Origin: Aurifilum marmelostoma
Lineage: Eukaryota; Ascomycota; Sordariomycetes; Diaporthales; Cryphonectriaceae
Assembly (NCBI GenBank): GCA_027559495.1
Contig: JAMXSV010000007.1
Coordinates: 1-64,000, forward strand
Length of the DNA stretch: 64,000 nucleotides
Direction: 5' to 3'
The notes beneath the pieces were generated by a model, which was given only the letters and a program-made list of their open reading frames with translations, searched no databases and was not told the origin of the DNA. Position numbers and translations under genes: made by a program. This document shows, in pieces, positions 1 through 10,475 of this stretch; the first letter of the stretch is position 1; every line of letters begins with the position of its first letter.

Positions 1-153
1 ATATAAGTAATAGCTCTACCGCTAGTGATATACTGCAGAAGACTTTGAAAGTTATTTCTATATTCTTTGGATTACACTTTGATATTGTTCTTGCCTAACA
101 TAAACCCTTTTGTGTACTTGTTGTATACCCCGGTTACAGCAGTGCTTATTACA
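1..153 (+). repeat. Partial LTR copy C (3' end of LTR, forward)
   Basis: It aligns by eye with the last about 150 bases of the LTR copies ending at 3642 and 4190, sharing the end GTGCTTATTACA. It is less mutated than the other copies: CpG and CpA sites survive here that are TpA elsewhere. Its left part lies outside the window. Confidence 0.75.
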
Positions 154-2684
154 TCTAGCTAGTAGTCCAATTAATTTAAGAATTATGCTTCTTAAGCTAT
201 AGAAGTTCTAATATTATATTATAGTGCACTATATCTATAATATTAAAAGAAATAAATATTATATATCCTTAGTTTAAGATAGATAGATAATTAGTTTTCT
301 TATCGATTATCCTTTAGTTATATGCAATAGGTTATCCTTCTATAGTATTAAGAGTATAGGGCTTTATCTTCTATTGCTATAATATCTTTGCTATATTAAT
401 GATATAAAGGGATATATAATTCCCTTATGCGCTGCTATCTAATAGCATACTATAATATTAGTTACTAATATTTATATCGAGCTATATATATATATAGCTT
501 CCTTTTGCTATTATGCATAGGGACCTTATGGTCCTAATTAACTATTATCCCTTTACAAGCAATCTTTCCCTTTTAGGGCCTTCTTAGCTGCCTTCTAAGC
601 CAATGCCTTAGCTTATTATTAAGCATATTTATATTGCTTCTTACTGCATTACTGCATATGCTAGGCATATGCTTTATTCTATATATAGATAATGCATTAT
701 TCTACTAGATATTGCTACCACTTGCGTTTCTTATTTATATAAGGTCTAGGGCAATCTTCTAGTAGTCTAATAAGTGCGTTATAGTATTTCTTCTCTAGTA
801 CTTTCCTAAATTATAGTTCAGATTTCTTATATGCTTAAATAAGTTATTCTTCTTCTCTAATTAGGAATTATCTATATTTAACTTTTTCCTTAAAATAGAT
901 TCGATAGCTATAATAGGTATATAAGATCTATGCTAATTAGTAGTATTTAAGGTAGAATGCATTAATCCTAAGATTCTCTAATTTATCCGCTTTATAATTC
1001 TAAAGTAAGATGCTCCTAAAGAGGGTTTTTAGAGATATTCTATATATAAGGTATTCTATTTAAGCATTAATATCCAGATTATTAGAACTAAGGCTGCTGC
1101 ATTGGGTAGTTAATACCAATTCCTTCAAGTTATCTATATATTATTGCATAATAGGCTTAAGTAGAATATTAGATTATCTATCCTAGAAGGTTTCTTCTTT
1201 AAGAATAAGTATTTTTATAGTATATTCTTCTATAGGGGCTAGAGTAAAGTCTGCATTTTCTAAGTTATCTTTGCGCCTATTATAGGCTAAGGATATTATA
1301 GTATCCGATATATGCTTATTATTATCTATAAGCCATATAAGATAGTGCTATAGAGGAAACTTTCCCAGGTTCTATTCTTCTTTAGATCCCTAATTTATAG
1401 GGTTAGTAGAATAATCTAATTATTTATTCTTAATAGAAGCCCTATTTCTAATAGCAAGTTATTATTATCTTTTAGGTTTCCTAAGGAACTATCCTAAACT
1501 TTCTTTCTCTAAAAGATATAATATGCAACTATTATTATAATATATAGTCTAACTAAGAGATTTATAATTAATAGAGTCTATTACTTGCTCTATTAGAATA
1601 TTTTTATTTAGATAATTAAATTTCTATTAGATAGCAATATTAAGCTATTATTCCTCTTAAATAAATTGCTATTATTTCCTTTATAGTTATTAATACTCTT
1701 ATATAAAGTATTTAGGCTTCCTATAATTAAAGCATGCCCTATTGCCTTTACCTTAAGTTTAGAAGTTATTGCATTAATGCATAGCATCTAGTTCTATTAA
1801 GCTAGCATATATACTACTGCTTTATACTATACTTATATAATTCTATTATTTTCCTTAATAGTTCTGCTAAGGCTAATAGCGTTTTCTACTATTAGCTAGG
1901 GTCTTAAACTTTTATAATTATTTATTGCTCTTGCAGCTTTTCTCCTATTATTACTCAAAAATGCAGTTATTAATTTATATTGCTATTGCAATATATTCTA
2001 TTAAATTATTAGGTTAATCTATTTTATATAGTTTGTTTTTAATCCTATTCTTTAGTCCTTTATAGAACTAGGATATTAATACTTTATCTTCCTAGCTAAC
2101 TTGCCCTATATATTGCCTAAATTTAGCTATATAATCTAAAGCAGCTTTAGTTTACTTAAGATCTATAAGACTGCATTCTGCTATACGCTTCTTATCTAGG
2201 TTGCTAAATACATTCTTAAATACTTTCTTAAAATCCTTAAATAAGTTAAAGATAGCTTTAATTTCCTTATTATAATTATTAAGCATAGTTAGGTTATTAA
2301 GGTAGTTTTAAAGTAAAAGTTTAAACTAGGCAAGAGCATTGCCTTCTAACTAAGTTCCTGCAAAGACTGCCTTCTCTCCTTTATCTATAAACTAGGCTAG
2401 ATAGTAAAGGAAATAGGCCTTGCACTAAGTAATAAAAGCCTAAAGAGTGCCCTTTAATTCTTTATAAGGGATAGGCTTATCTATCTTATAGATCTTAACC
2501 TAAGTATTGCTAGATTCTTTAAGTTCCTAAATGCAAGCCTGTAGGGCTATAATAGTTTGCTATAGCTTAGCGCTAGTCTAGGCTCTGCCTATAGTAGAGG
2601 AGGTTAGAGTTTAAGGAGATATTATATTTCTATATTGCTTAAGAAAGAGTATACTAAACTATACTTAAATAAGAATTATTAAAA

Positions 2685-3130
2685 TATAATAAGCATTACT
2701 ATAATTAGGATATATAATAAGTATATAAAGGGTTTATATTAGGCAAGAATAATATTAAAGTATAATCTAAAGAATATAGAAATAATCTTTAAAGATCTTC
2801 TGCAGTATATTACTAGTAGTAAAGCTATTACTTATATTAGAAGTAATACTTAGATTAATAACTAAAGAGCTATATACTAAATCTATCTAATAGTAATAAA
2901 TATATCCTTATATATCTAGTCTTCCAATGTAGCTAATATGGATAGTAATATATCCGAACTATCTGAATATCCCTAGATAGCATATATCCAAAGCTATCTA
3001 TCCTAGTTAGTCTCTGTCCTAACCCTAACCCTGGGTTATATAATCCTAGCGTGGCTCTGTAAGTTAGTATTGAACTTCCTGCACTAAGGGTTCTGTTCTA
3101 GGTAGCCCTAGTGTCCTATATTATAACGGT
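2685..3130 (-). repeat. Inverted LTR copy D
   Basis: The reverse complement matches the forward LTRs at 3131-3642 and 3680-4190, including the segments around TATTACTTCTAATATAAGTA and the GGGTTAGGGTT motif. It lies head to head with copy A, so the junction near 3130 is the centre of an inverted repeat. The half nearest the junction is the most diverged. It is probably the 5' LTR of the minus-strand Gypsy remnant to its left. Confidence 0.65.
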
Positions 3131-3642
3131 TGCGGGTCATAACAAGGGATAATAATCTATAGAAAGGAGATAATATTATAATTTATCTAATATATAGATT
3201 ATAATAGAATTATAGCATAGCACTAAAGCTATTTAGAATAAATCTTAAAGAGGTAAGAGTTTAATATTCTAATATAGAATTAGTATAATAAGGATTATAT
3301 AATCTAGGGTTAGGGTTATAAAGGATATATAGTTAAAAAAGTTAACTATTAACTCTATTAATTAATTAAAGGAGTTAACTATTAACTTTATTAACTTAAT
3401 TAAAGAATAGAATATATAAGAATATACCTACTACTAACTAGATAAACTATTATATATAGTTTTTTAGTTATTAATCTAAGTATTACTTCTGATATAAGTA
3501 ATAGCCTTACTGCTAGTAATATATTGCGGAGAACTTTAAAATTATTTCTATATTCTTTAAAGCATACTTTAATATCTTACTTGCTTAATATAAACCCTTT
3601 ATATACTTATTATATACTTTGGTTATAGCAGTGCTTATTATA
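3131..3642 (+). repeat. LTR copy A (solo-like, forward)
   Basis: About 512 bp. It matches copy B along its whole length, from GGGATAATAAT near the start to GCAGTGCTTATTATA at the end. A gap of about 38 bp separates A and B, too short for an internal region, so these are tandem solo-type LTRs. It contains an internal GGGTTAGGGTT telomere-like motif. RIP-type TpA changes are frequent. Confidence 0.75.
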
Positions 3643-3679
3643 ATAATAATATAGAAAGAATTATTAGAAATTTATAAAG

Positions 3680-4190
3680 AGATTATTAGGGATAATAATT
3701 TATAAAAAGAAGATAATATTATAATTTATCTAATATATAAATTATAAGAAAAGATATAGTATAAAGGCTATTTAGAATAAGCTCTATAGCTACTTAAAAT
3801 AAACTTATAAGAGCTAAGGATTTAATACTTTAATGCAGAACTAATATATTAGAATTATATAATCTAAAGTTAGAATTATAATAAATATATAATTAAAGAA
3901 ATTAACTATTAACTCTATTAACTTATAGTACTAATATTACTAATAGGAACTAAAGATTAAGATATATAAAGATATAGTTATTACTAACTAAATAGAATAA
4001 GTTATATATAGCTCTTTACTTATTAATCTAAGTATTACTTCTAAGTAATAGCTTTACTGCTAGTAATATATTATAGAGACTTTAAGAGATTATTTCTATA
4101 TTCTTTAAAGTACACTTTGATATTATTCTTGCTTAATATAAACCCTTTATATACTTATTATATACCCTGGTTATAGCAGTGCTTATTACA
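3680..4190 (+). repeat. LTR copy B (solo-like, forward)
   Basis: About 511 bp, the same repeat as copy A, ending GCTTATTACA at 4190. The start is approximate. The ORF of the following membrane protein opens only 8 bases beyond its 3' end, which suggests that this LTR truncated that gene or now supplies its 5' end. Confidence 0.75.
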
Positions 4191-4197
4191 TTTAGCT

Positions 4198-4611
4198 TTG
4201 GGCGTTTTAACATTTGACGAGTTTTACAGCACTGACAATAAATACAATTACACTTTAATCGATGCTTCAGCGGGCCTCCTTACCAGCTCAGCAACCACAG
4301 CTGTTATCGCAGTTATGATGGCAACTATGCTATTGTTCAAGTTCGAAGGCTATAATAAGCCGCAATGGAAAGATTTAGTAATTGCATGGATTCCACTAGT
4401 TATAGTAGATCTTGTTATTGTCGAGTTTCTTGTTGCGTTAGTCCTCTGGTACAATGCTAGATACACAGGTTGGCCTGCTATATTAATGAATATGCAACTT
4501 TGTTTTTTCCTAATCAGTACTATTTTAGTAGCGGTCTGGATGTGGAAATCAATGAAAGTCAAGGGCGGGCTTGGACAAGAGGAACGAGAAGCTGCTAGAA
4601 TAACAAATTAA
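4198..4611 (+). CDS. Small multi-pass membrane protein, 5'-truncated by LTR
   Basis: Open frame of 137 codons with no ATG at its start; position 4198 is TTG and the frame enters from the LTR boundary, so the natural N-terminus is missing or lies in an unseen exon. The first in-frame ATG is about 40 codons in (MMATMLLF). Three hydrophobic segments are visible, roughly residues 29-48, 58-85 and 96-116, followed by a short charged tail ending in EREAARITN. I do not recognise the family. The frame carries no RIP-type stop although it touches a RIP-mutated repeat, so it is either recent or protected. It may be an exon fragment rather than a working gene. Confidence 0.4.
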   Translation: MGVLTFDEFYSTDNKYNYTLIDASAGLLTSSATTAVIAVMMATMLLFKFEGYNKPQWKDLVIAWIPLVIVDLVIVEFLVALVLWYNARYTGWPAILMNMQLCFFLISTILVAVWMWKSMKVKGGLGQEEREAARITN

Positions 4612-5900
4612 TGCACAAATCAATAGGTAAAGAGTAAGAGCTAGGGTGAAACGATTAGCATCTCATTGCTATTATACTTTATTAAAGTAGTTTATGAAGT
4701 ATAAAGTACTGTAACGTGGCGCCATTAATCCCTCACGTTCGTTCTGACGTACTGTAGCATGGTGGATTGTGATCTCTGTCGAGGGCGCAACTGTGACGGT
4801 GATGGGGTGCAGATATCATGGTCTTCTACTGTGGGCGAAGGTGCGGAAGAGGGCGAAGGTGTTAAGACGGCTGTTTGTTACACTCCCTGTCCGGCGCCCA
4901 TATCGTTCTTCTGATCAGGAGTCTCTCAATCAATTTTCTTTTCCTTAGAATTATATATTTCGGTTGCGATTATAGCACGGAGATTATCTTCCTACCCTGA
5001 TGTCGATCTATTCGAGGAAAATCCGACAGTTCGGCAGTCACCGGGGGTTCACAACTCCCTCCGGGTCACAAATGTAGTTGACCTTACATTTCTCAGTAGG
5101 ATCGCGGGCGTTCTTCCCAGAAATGAGTCAACTCAAGACTCGCGTCTCAGATTGGCCGGTGTCCTTCAAGTGTCTCGAGTTACCGCTCAAGGACGCGGCC
5201 GAATAAGTACCCACAGAAACGCCCGGATCCTGTCATATAAGCCTTCACAGAGACGGGTTCGAACGATTCGGAGGAAGTACGTGGTTCGTATTACGATATT
5301 CTGGATATGGCCCTCGCCCATAGCCGGTTATAAGACGACTTCGACGGCCAAGCCATATTGGCATCAACGAGAGAAGCCCTAGTCATGTCAGAATGTTCTA
5401 TATACGATCTATATAAACCCCAACTTGCTAAGAAGAGGAGTGCTTGCTTCAGCACGTACGACTCTTACAACCTTATTAAATAATAACTTCTCTATGGCTA
5501 ATTATTACTAGACTTAGGCGTTGAAAATCCTAAGAGGCTGGCTGGTCGCGGGCTTAGACTAAGCCTATCACAACGGGTGGCCTTGCGTATCTGTCAGGGT
5601 GCATCTTTTCTTAGTAAGCGCTGATTGCAGCCGACAAGCTTGCTTTCTGTTCACTATGCCGGGGGAGGGGGAATGGTGCAGCATAAACAAGTAGGCGAGG
5701 CCGGTCACGCCGTTTTGCTGTCACATCTTTTTGCACAATTTGCGGCTGATCAACTCGGAGACGCGGCCTGATATTATGTACCTTAGCACCATAAGCGGGA
5801 TAGAGCTAAAGGGCTGGCGGACTGCATATGTGCTTCTCGCAAAGTCACCCCCTGGAGAAGAACTAGGGACCTCGTGTACGGATACGGGTACCCTCGGGCG
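4612..5900. other. Intergenic / degraded, no gene recognised
   Basis: Mixed base composition, only short frames without recognisable motifs. I see no RNA gene and no repeat structure. Confidence 0.5.
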
Positions 5901-7350
5901 TCATGTCAATAAAGGGCTACGTCTCTGGTGGCTCTTTCTGTCGTAGCAGGGTCAGCATCCTGGCTCCTCATCCATTATCCACTGCCTTTGTGGCAGTCTA
6001 AACAAATGCGAGCGGTGGAAGGCTTGGATCTCCACGGGAACCTGGTTGTGAAGCTGCAGCAGGGGGTCGTCAAAGAAGCGACCTGATCAGCGTAGTAATC
6101 GACCGTGAGATTGACGCCAATCGCACCCATGATCCCATAATCCTGTTATGGGCGGTTGAAGCCATTCTCTGTTTCAATACGAGCAACAGCTCCCCTGCGT
6201 TCAATGTGATACTGAGGTCATGCAACGATACAGTAATATTGATATGTCCGGGCTTCCAAAAACCGCGGTATATTACTGCTGCTTAATTTATAGCCGTCTT
6301 CTTCTAACGCTCCCCACAGATCCGGCCACTGCAGAGGACTAAGGTGATTCTGTTCGTATCTGGTGCTAATAAAGGCTAGAAGCTTGTCCCGGATAGCTCT
6401 TATTATAGTTCTTAGATGGTCTCTAATGATCTAAATGCCCCTTTTCTTTTTGCATATGCAAGTGTTGCCCCAGTTTGCTGTAAAATATAGCTTTAGGGTA
6501 TAGCGATGATTCCTGTAAGTTCTAGAGCGAGTTGATCCACAGGATGTGCTGAGTGAATCCTAAGACTATCTTCATCCTTCGCCATATCTCTGGGTCTCTG
6601 CGCACGGGTCTTTGTAGTCAATTGATCGTATAATCTGTCGGTAGGGAGAAGATAGCCATAGGCGCCATCTCGACTATCTCTAGGCCCAGGAGCAGACCTT
6701 TGTAATAGCATGCTCACCTCCGTGCCGAGCTATACTACCGCTCAGCTAGCATATCGGAATATCGAGACTTGCTTGCGAATATTGATAGCCTTTTCTAAGT
6801 TATTATATCATTATGCGTAATGCAGAACACATCTAGCCATATATTAGAATCGCCCGCAATCTTTCCGTAGCTAATTCAACATCGGATCGCATAAAGAGAG
6901 AGTTAGTGAGCGCCGACCAGTTCGCCCGCTGGGATGACGGTACTCTTCCCCCCCGGGTTCCAGGCTTCCATCGTCCCTACATACACGAGATTACTACATA
7001 TTCGGGATGCCCCCCGACTACGGGCTGGCTAGATATGGAAGCTCGAGTCGGTTGATCTATGGGAAAAGACCCGTCGCTCGGATTGTAATTACAACCAGCC
7101 AGGGAGCGACCTCATTTCAGAGACTTGCAGCATGCGCCTCGCCACCGCGCAGCCGACATCCTCATTGTAGGCCGACGAGATAGCCGCCAGCCGATCCTAC
7201 GGGGCCCATGAACGTTCCGTATCGTCAGGATTCTGGGATTCGGTGAAGTCCCGGACCAGCTGATTCGGCAGGTCCCAGAGCTGGGGGTGCTCCAGCTGCC
7301 CCGGAGTTTTCAAAGGCGCGTGTCTATCAGGTCCTTCCAATTATAAGCGC
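5900..7350 (-). pseudogene. Possible degraded gene, family not recognised
   Basis: Several minus-strand pieces read like protein but change frame and contain stops: about 7346-7100 (contains QLVRDFTESQNPDDTE), about 7000-6910 (contains EAWNPGGKSTVIPAGEL), 6717-6493, and about 6260-6010 (contains MGAIGVNLTVDYYADQV). They may be parts of one inactivated gene or of several. I cannot name a family, and the evidence is only that these stretches look more like protein than chance. Confidence 0.25.
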
Positions 7351-7746
7351 TCTCTCTTAGGTGTCAAGAACGGAAGAGGTGGCAACCAGTCTTGCTAGCA
7401 TCCTAGAGGGGTTTTTTTTTTACAGGTTGTGAAAGTAGAGAAAGTAAAAGAGATGTAAGCATAGTGTAAATAGCTTGTATTTTTCGCGCCGAGTCCGGGG
7501 GTGGTCTCTTAACCCTAACCCTTCGAATAAATCAGCTGCCTTAGCAACTAGTGACCCTGCGCTTGCTCGAAACAAAACAACAACATTTATCTCTTTATAT
7601 CTTTCACCAGACCGGCGTTACCGCAACCACCACCGCGGCCACCATCACCACGCGCGACTTATTCCACTTTGCTACCGCATCTGAGCTCTCAGCGTTGCCT
7701 CTCCATTGGACATGCTAAGCAAAGAAACAGAATCAAGTCCCGACCG

Positions 7747-9497
7747 ATGACGCCTGACCAGGTTTTCGCCTGGCTTTCGACCCTCCGGGCCGACCATCTC
7801 AAGCCCGACTGCAGCGCCGACGAGGAAGAAGCTGTGCTTTACAGCCAGCGCAAGAAGAGGAAGATTGGATATGTACCCGAGCTACCGCAGATTCCCTCGC
7901 CACCCTTGTCTTCGTTGTCCGCTGCGAATATGAATAGGAATGTCAACCCAACACCCGACTTCGAACCCGAGGCTGGCCAACAGCACCAACGCAAGCGAAT
8001 ACGCATTTCATCAGACACAGAGATGGATAGCCAGCAACAACAGCAACAGGAGCCAGAGCCCATCGCTAAGATTGACGTCGATAATTCGAATCAGACCCCG
8101 CGCGCAAACCACCAACACCCTCGGGGCTTGAGCTTCGTGCAGCCGCCGTCGTTTACAATACCGAGACCACTGCCGTCAGCACCCAGTGCCAGCGAACAGG
8201 AAGCAGCTTCCACAGATCATACTTCCACAACAAGGGACAGCCTAAGAGCAGGCGATAGACCCGGCAGCGGGGCGAGCAGGAGGTCATCACCACGGAAGAG
8301 ACTTCGCGATCTTGCCCTCCAGGACGATGGCATTATCACAAGGACCTTCGACGCGCCTGATGCTGGCTTGGAGATGCCGCCTGCCTTGGACAAGCTCCTT
8401 GAAGAGATGATGGATATCAATAACGGGATCGGCGTTATCTCCAATGATCGCCGGTCGGAAATTCGGGCTATGATCGAGTCGTCGGTCACAAGGACAGACG
8501 AAGCAGGCACGTCGGCCCTGGCGCGGCGCCTTCGGCGAGTGCATGACATGCACTACCCGGTCGGTGATACGCAGCAGCAGAGACGAGAGGCACTGGGACC
8601 GACGCCGTATGTGGCCGATGTCGACTCTATTATCGATGGGGCAGCTGAGTGCGCTGAGCTGGTAGCCGAGGAAGCTATGTGGAACTCGATTGTGCACGTT
8701 CCCCTTATGCAGTTGGCACTCTATGGCGAACGACGGCAGAAATCGACGTGGCGGCAACCACGGTGTCAGCGTGAAGGCGGCCTCCCCGCGGTCTCCATTA
8801 GGGTTGCACAGTGCACCACCGCCCGCATTACCCGTGAGTACCTGCCTGCAGTCGAGGCGTCGGGCAAGCAGGTCGACTTCTGCTTCTATCTGCAGGTAGA
8901 TGCAGCTGCACAGCAGCGCATCGATGCCATGCGCGCTTCGCTGCCGCTGCGGTCTATCAATCATACCGGCCTAGAGGGCCTTCTCGGTCGCCCTATTGTC
9001 CTTAGCTGCGAGTCTAAGAAGCTCGACTCGGATGGCGGTGCTACGCAGGCCAAGCTCCAGATCGGTCTGTGGCACGCAGCGCAATGGAAGCTTCTCAAGC
9101 GCCTGGTGGCGTCAAGGCAATCGCAACTTGACAATGCTTACGACTATCAACCATCGCAGCAGGCCGAGTCTCAGCAACTTCCAGCTTACCTGCCTGCTGT
9201 CCTTATCTCTGGCCATAATTGGAGTTTTGCAGCTACAACGCAGCTCCAGGACAAGACAGTAAGGATCTACGCTTGTGCCCAATCGCCATCCCTAAATGCA
9301 GATATGGGCATGCATATCTGGTCCACGTTGTTAACATCGAACTCCAATAGGTTTTGTGGACAGAGTATCCGTTCGGACATACTCGCGATATAATTGGTGT
9401 TTACAACATCATCTGCGGCCTGCAGAGGTTGCGGTCATGGGCCAGGGATGAGTACTGGCCGTGGTATCGGACACGAGTTTTAGGCTTATCTGAGTAA
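7747..9497 (+). CDS. Fungal PD-(D/E)XK nuclease-like domain protein
   Basis: Two exons, 7747-9258 and 9351-9497, give about 552 residues. The intron (9259-9350, GTAAGG to CAATAG, with TTAAC as a possible branch site) restores the family's C-terminal ending, which reads VLWTEYPFGHTRDIIGVYN and ends near YWPWYR; without splicing the frame runs into unrelated sequence and stops. The start was set at MTPDQVFAWL, typical of this family, although the frame is open further upstream. The N-terminal half is disordered: a basic KKRK patch, polyQ and Pro/Ser-rich stretches. The C-terminal half has a PD-(D/E)XK-type core: D377 in QVDFCFYL, then E422-S-K424 in IVLSCESKK, then QAKLQIGLWHAAQW. This is a fungal lineage-specific family of unknown role; nuclease activity is not established. 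It is convergent with the Ulp1-like gene. Confidence 0.75.
9259..9350 (+). other. Intron of the nuclease-like gene
   Basis: 92 bases with donor GTAAGG, acceptor CAATAG and a TTAAC branch-like element 16-20 bases before the acceptor. Removing it joins ...QDKT to VLWTEYP... in frame and gives the conserved ending. Confidence 0.7.
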
Positions 9498-10475
9498 ATA
9501 CCTTCATGCCTACATAGATACTTGGGCAGGTAGCAATGCTTAGAGTAGGAGCTGTCATATTAGGAGCAGATCAGAGCTAGACAAGAGCCACATGATTATT
9601 AACTTCCTTCAGAGGAACATAAAGAACATGTCTCTCAGCAGATGCAAAAAATCCCTTCGTATCTTGGAAGCGTTCCTCGAAGTTACATGTCTACACGCCT
9701 CTGCACATCTGCTCTAATAACCTTAAGCAGACTCATCTTGATTTTTTGTGCGCGGGCCAGTGAGTCACTGGCCCTGGGCTGTGTACAGCCGTTTCAGCCA
9801 GCAGCCATTGCCTAGATAGTCTCGGCAAGATTAGCTGGTTTCCTTTCTTTCTTCCTTTCTATTCTATAGCGTTCCCTCAATTTAATTCACTTTTCTTAAT
9901 TAAAGAAAATTTATATTTCACAGAATGATCAAATCCTCTTTTCCAGTCGTCCTGACTGCGCCGACTTGGGTAGAAACTTAAGAGAGCGGTGGCGATGCCC
10001 ATTTTGGCACTGGGTCGGCAATAAAGGCGCTCAGCTAGCTCGACTCCATGATCGAGCCCAGTAAAGACCAAGATGCTACACGGTGTATGGCACGTTCAAG
10101 ACAATTTCTGGTACGGTAGACAGAGTATGAAACATTGCCGTAGAAGCAAGTACTGAGATTTCAAGGGACCAACTTGTTGGTTAAATGACGCCGAGAGACG
10201 GCATAAAGTCAATAAGACAGAGCTGGAGGAAGAGAGGACAAGAATCCAAAGGATCACGAGTACTTCACTGTTCAAAATGTGATCTGCGATGCGAGCCTAC
10301 CCCAAGCAGCCTACTCTATTGATTCGTGCTATCCGGGAGTACTATTGCAAGCCCGGTCGTTCTACCGGGGACCCCGAAATGCCCAAAGCAAGTGATGAAC
10401 ACAACATTTCCTGCTTCCGAACATCTTCCTTGCCTTTGCCCGTTCTCATGCCCATGAAAGTTACCACCCTCGCCA
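9498..10475. other. Intergenic between convergent genes, with two adjacent hairpins
   Basis: No gene recognised. It carries the 3' flanks of both convergent genes and the palindromes described separately at 9754-9790. Confidence 0.6.
9754..9790. repeat. Two adjacent short perfect hairpins
   Basis: 9754-9774 is an inverted repeat with 10-base arms GGGCCAGTGA / TCACTGGCCC around one base. 9777-9790 is GGCTGT-GT-ACAGCC. They lie between two convergent genes, so a role in 3' end formation is conceivable, as is an old transposon end; no function is shown. Confidence 0.6.

Larger units (their letters stand above)
1..3130 (-). mobile_element. RIP-degraded Ty3/Gypsy retroelement remnant (gag region)
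   Basis: The block is AT-rich with stops in all frames. Reading the minus strand through the stops, about 2560 down to 1950 gives a Gypsy Gag-like order of motifs, for example ELKGTL-AFIT-CKAYF followed by a QFYKGL-like segment; the stops fall mostly where CAA or CAG would give Gln, as expected from C-to-T change. The inverted LTR copy at about 2685-3130 sits where the 5' LTR of a minus-strand element should be. Part of the 154-1900 interval could be pol or a nested insertion; I could not assign it. No intact gene is present. Confidence 0.75.

Noticed and set aside
2998..3030. Telomere or subtelomere end
   Set aside because: Only two to three TTAGGG units, embedded in an LTR; the sequence continues on both sides.
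5152..5382. 76-codon plus-strand frame in mixed sequence
   Set aside because: No motif, Arg/Thr-rich as in random GC-balanced DNA.
8287..8964. 225-codon minus-strand frame
   Set aside because: Antisense to the nuclease-like gene; it lacks motifs and is explained by codon bias of the real gene.
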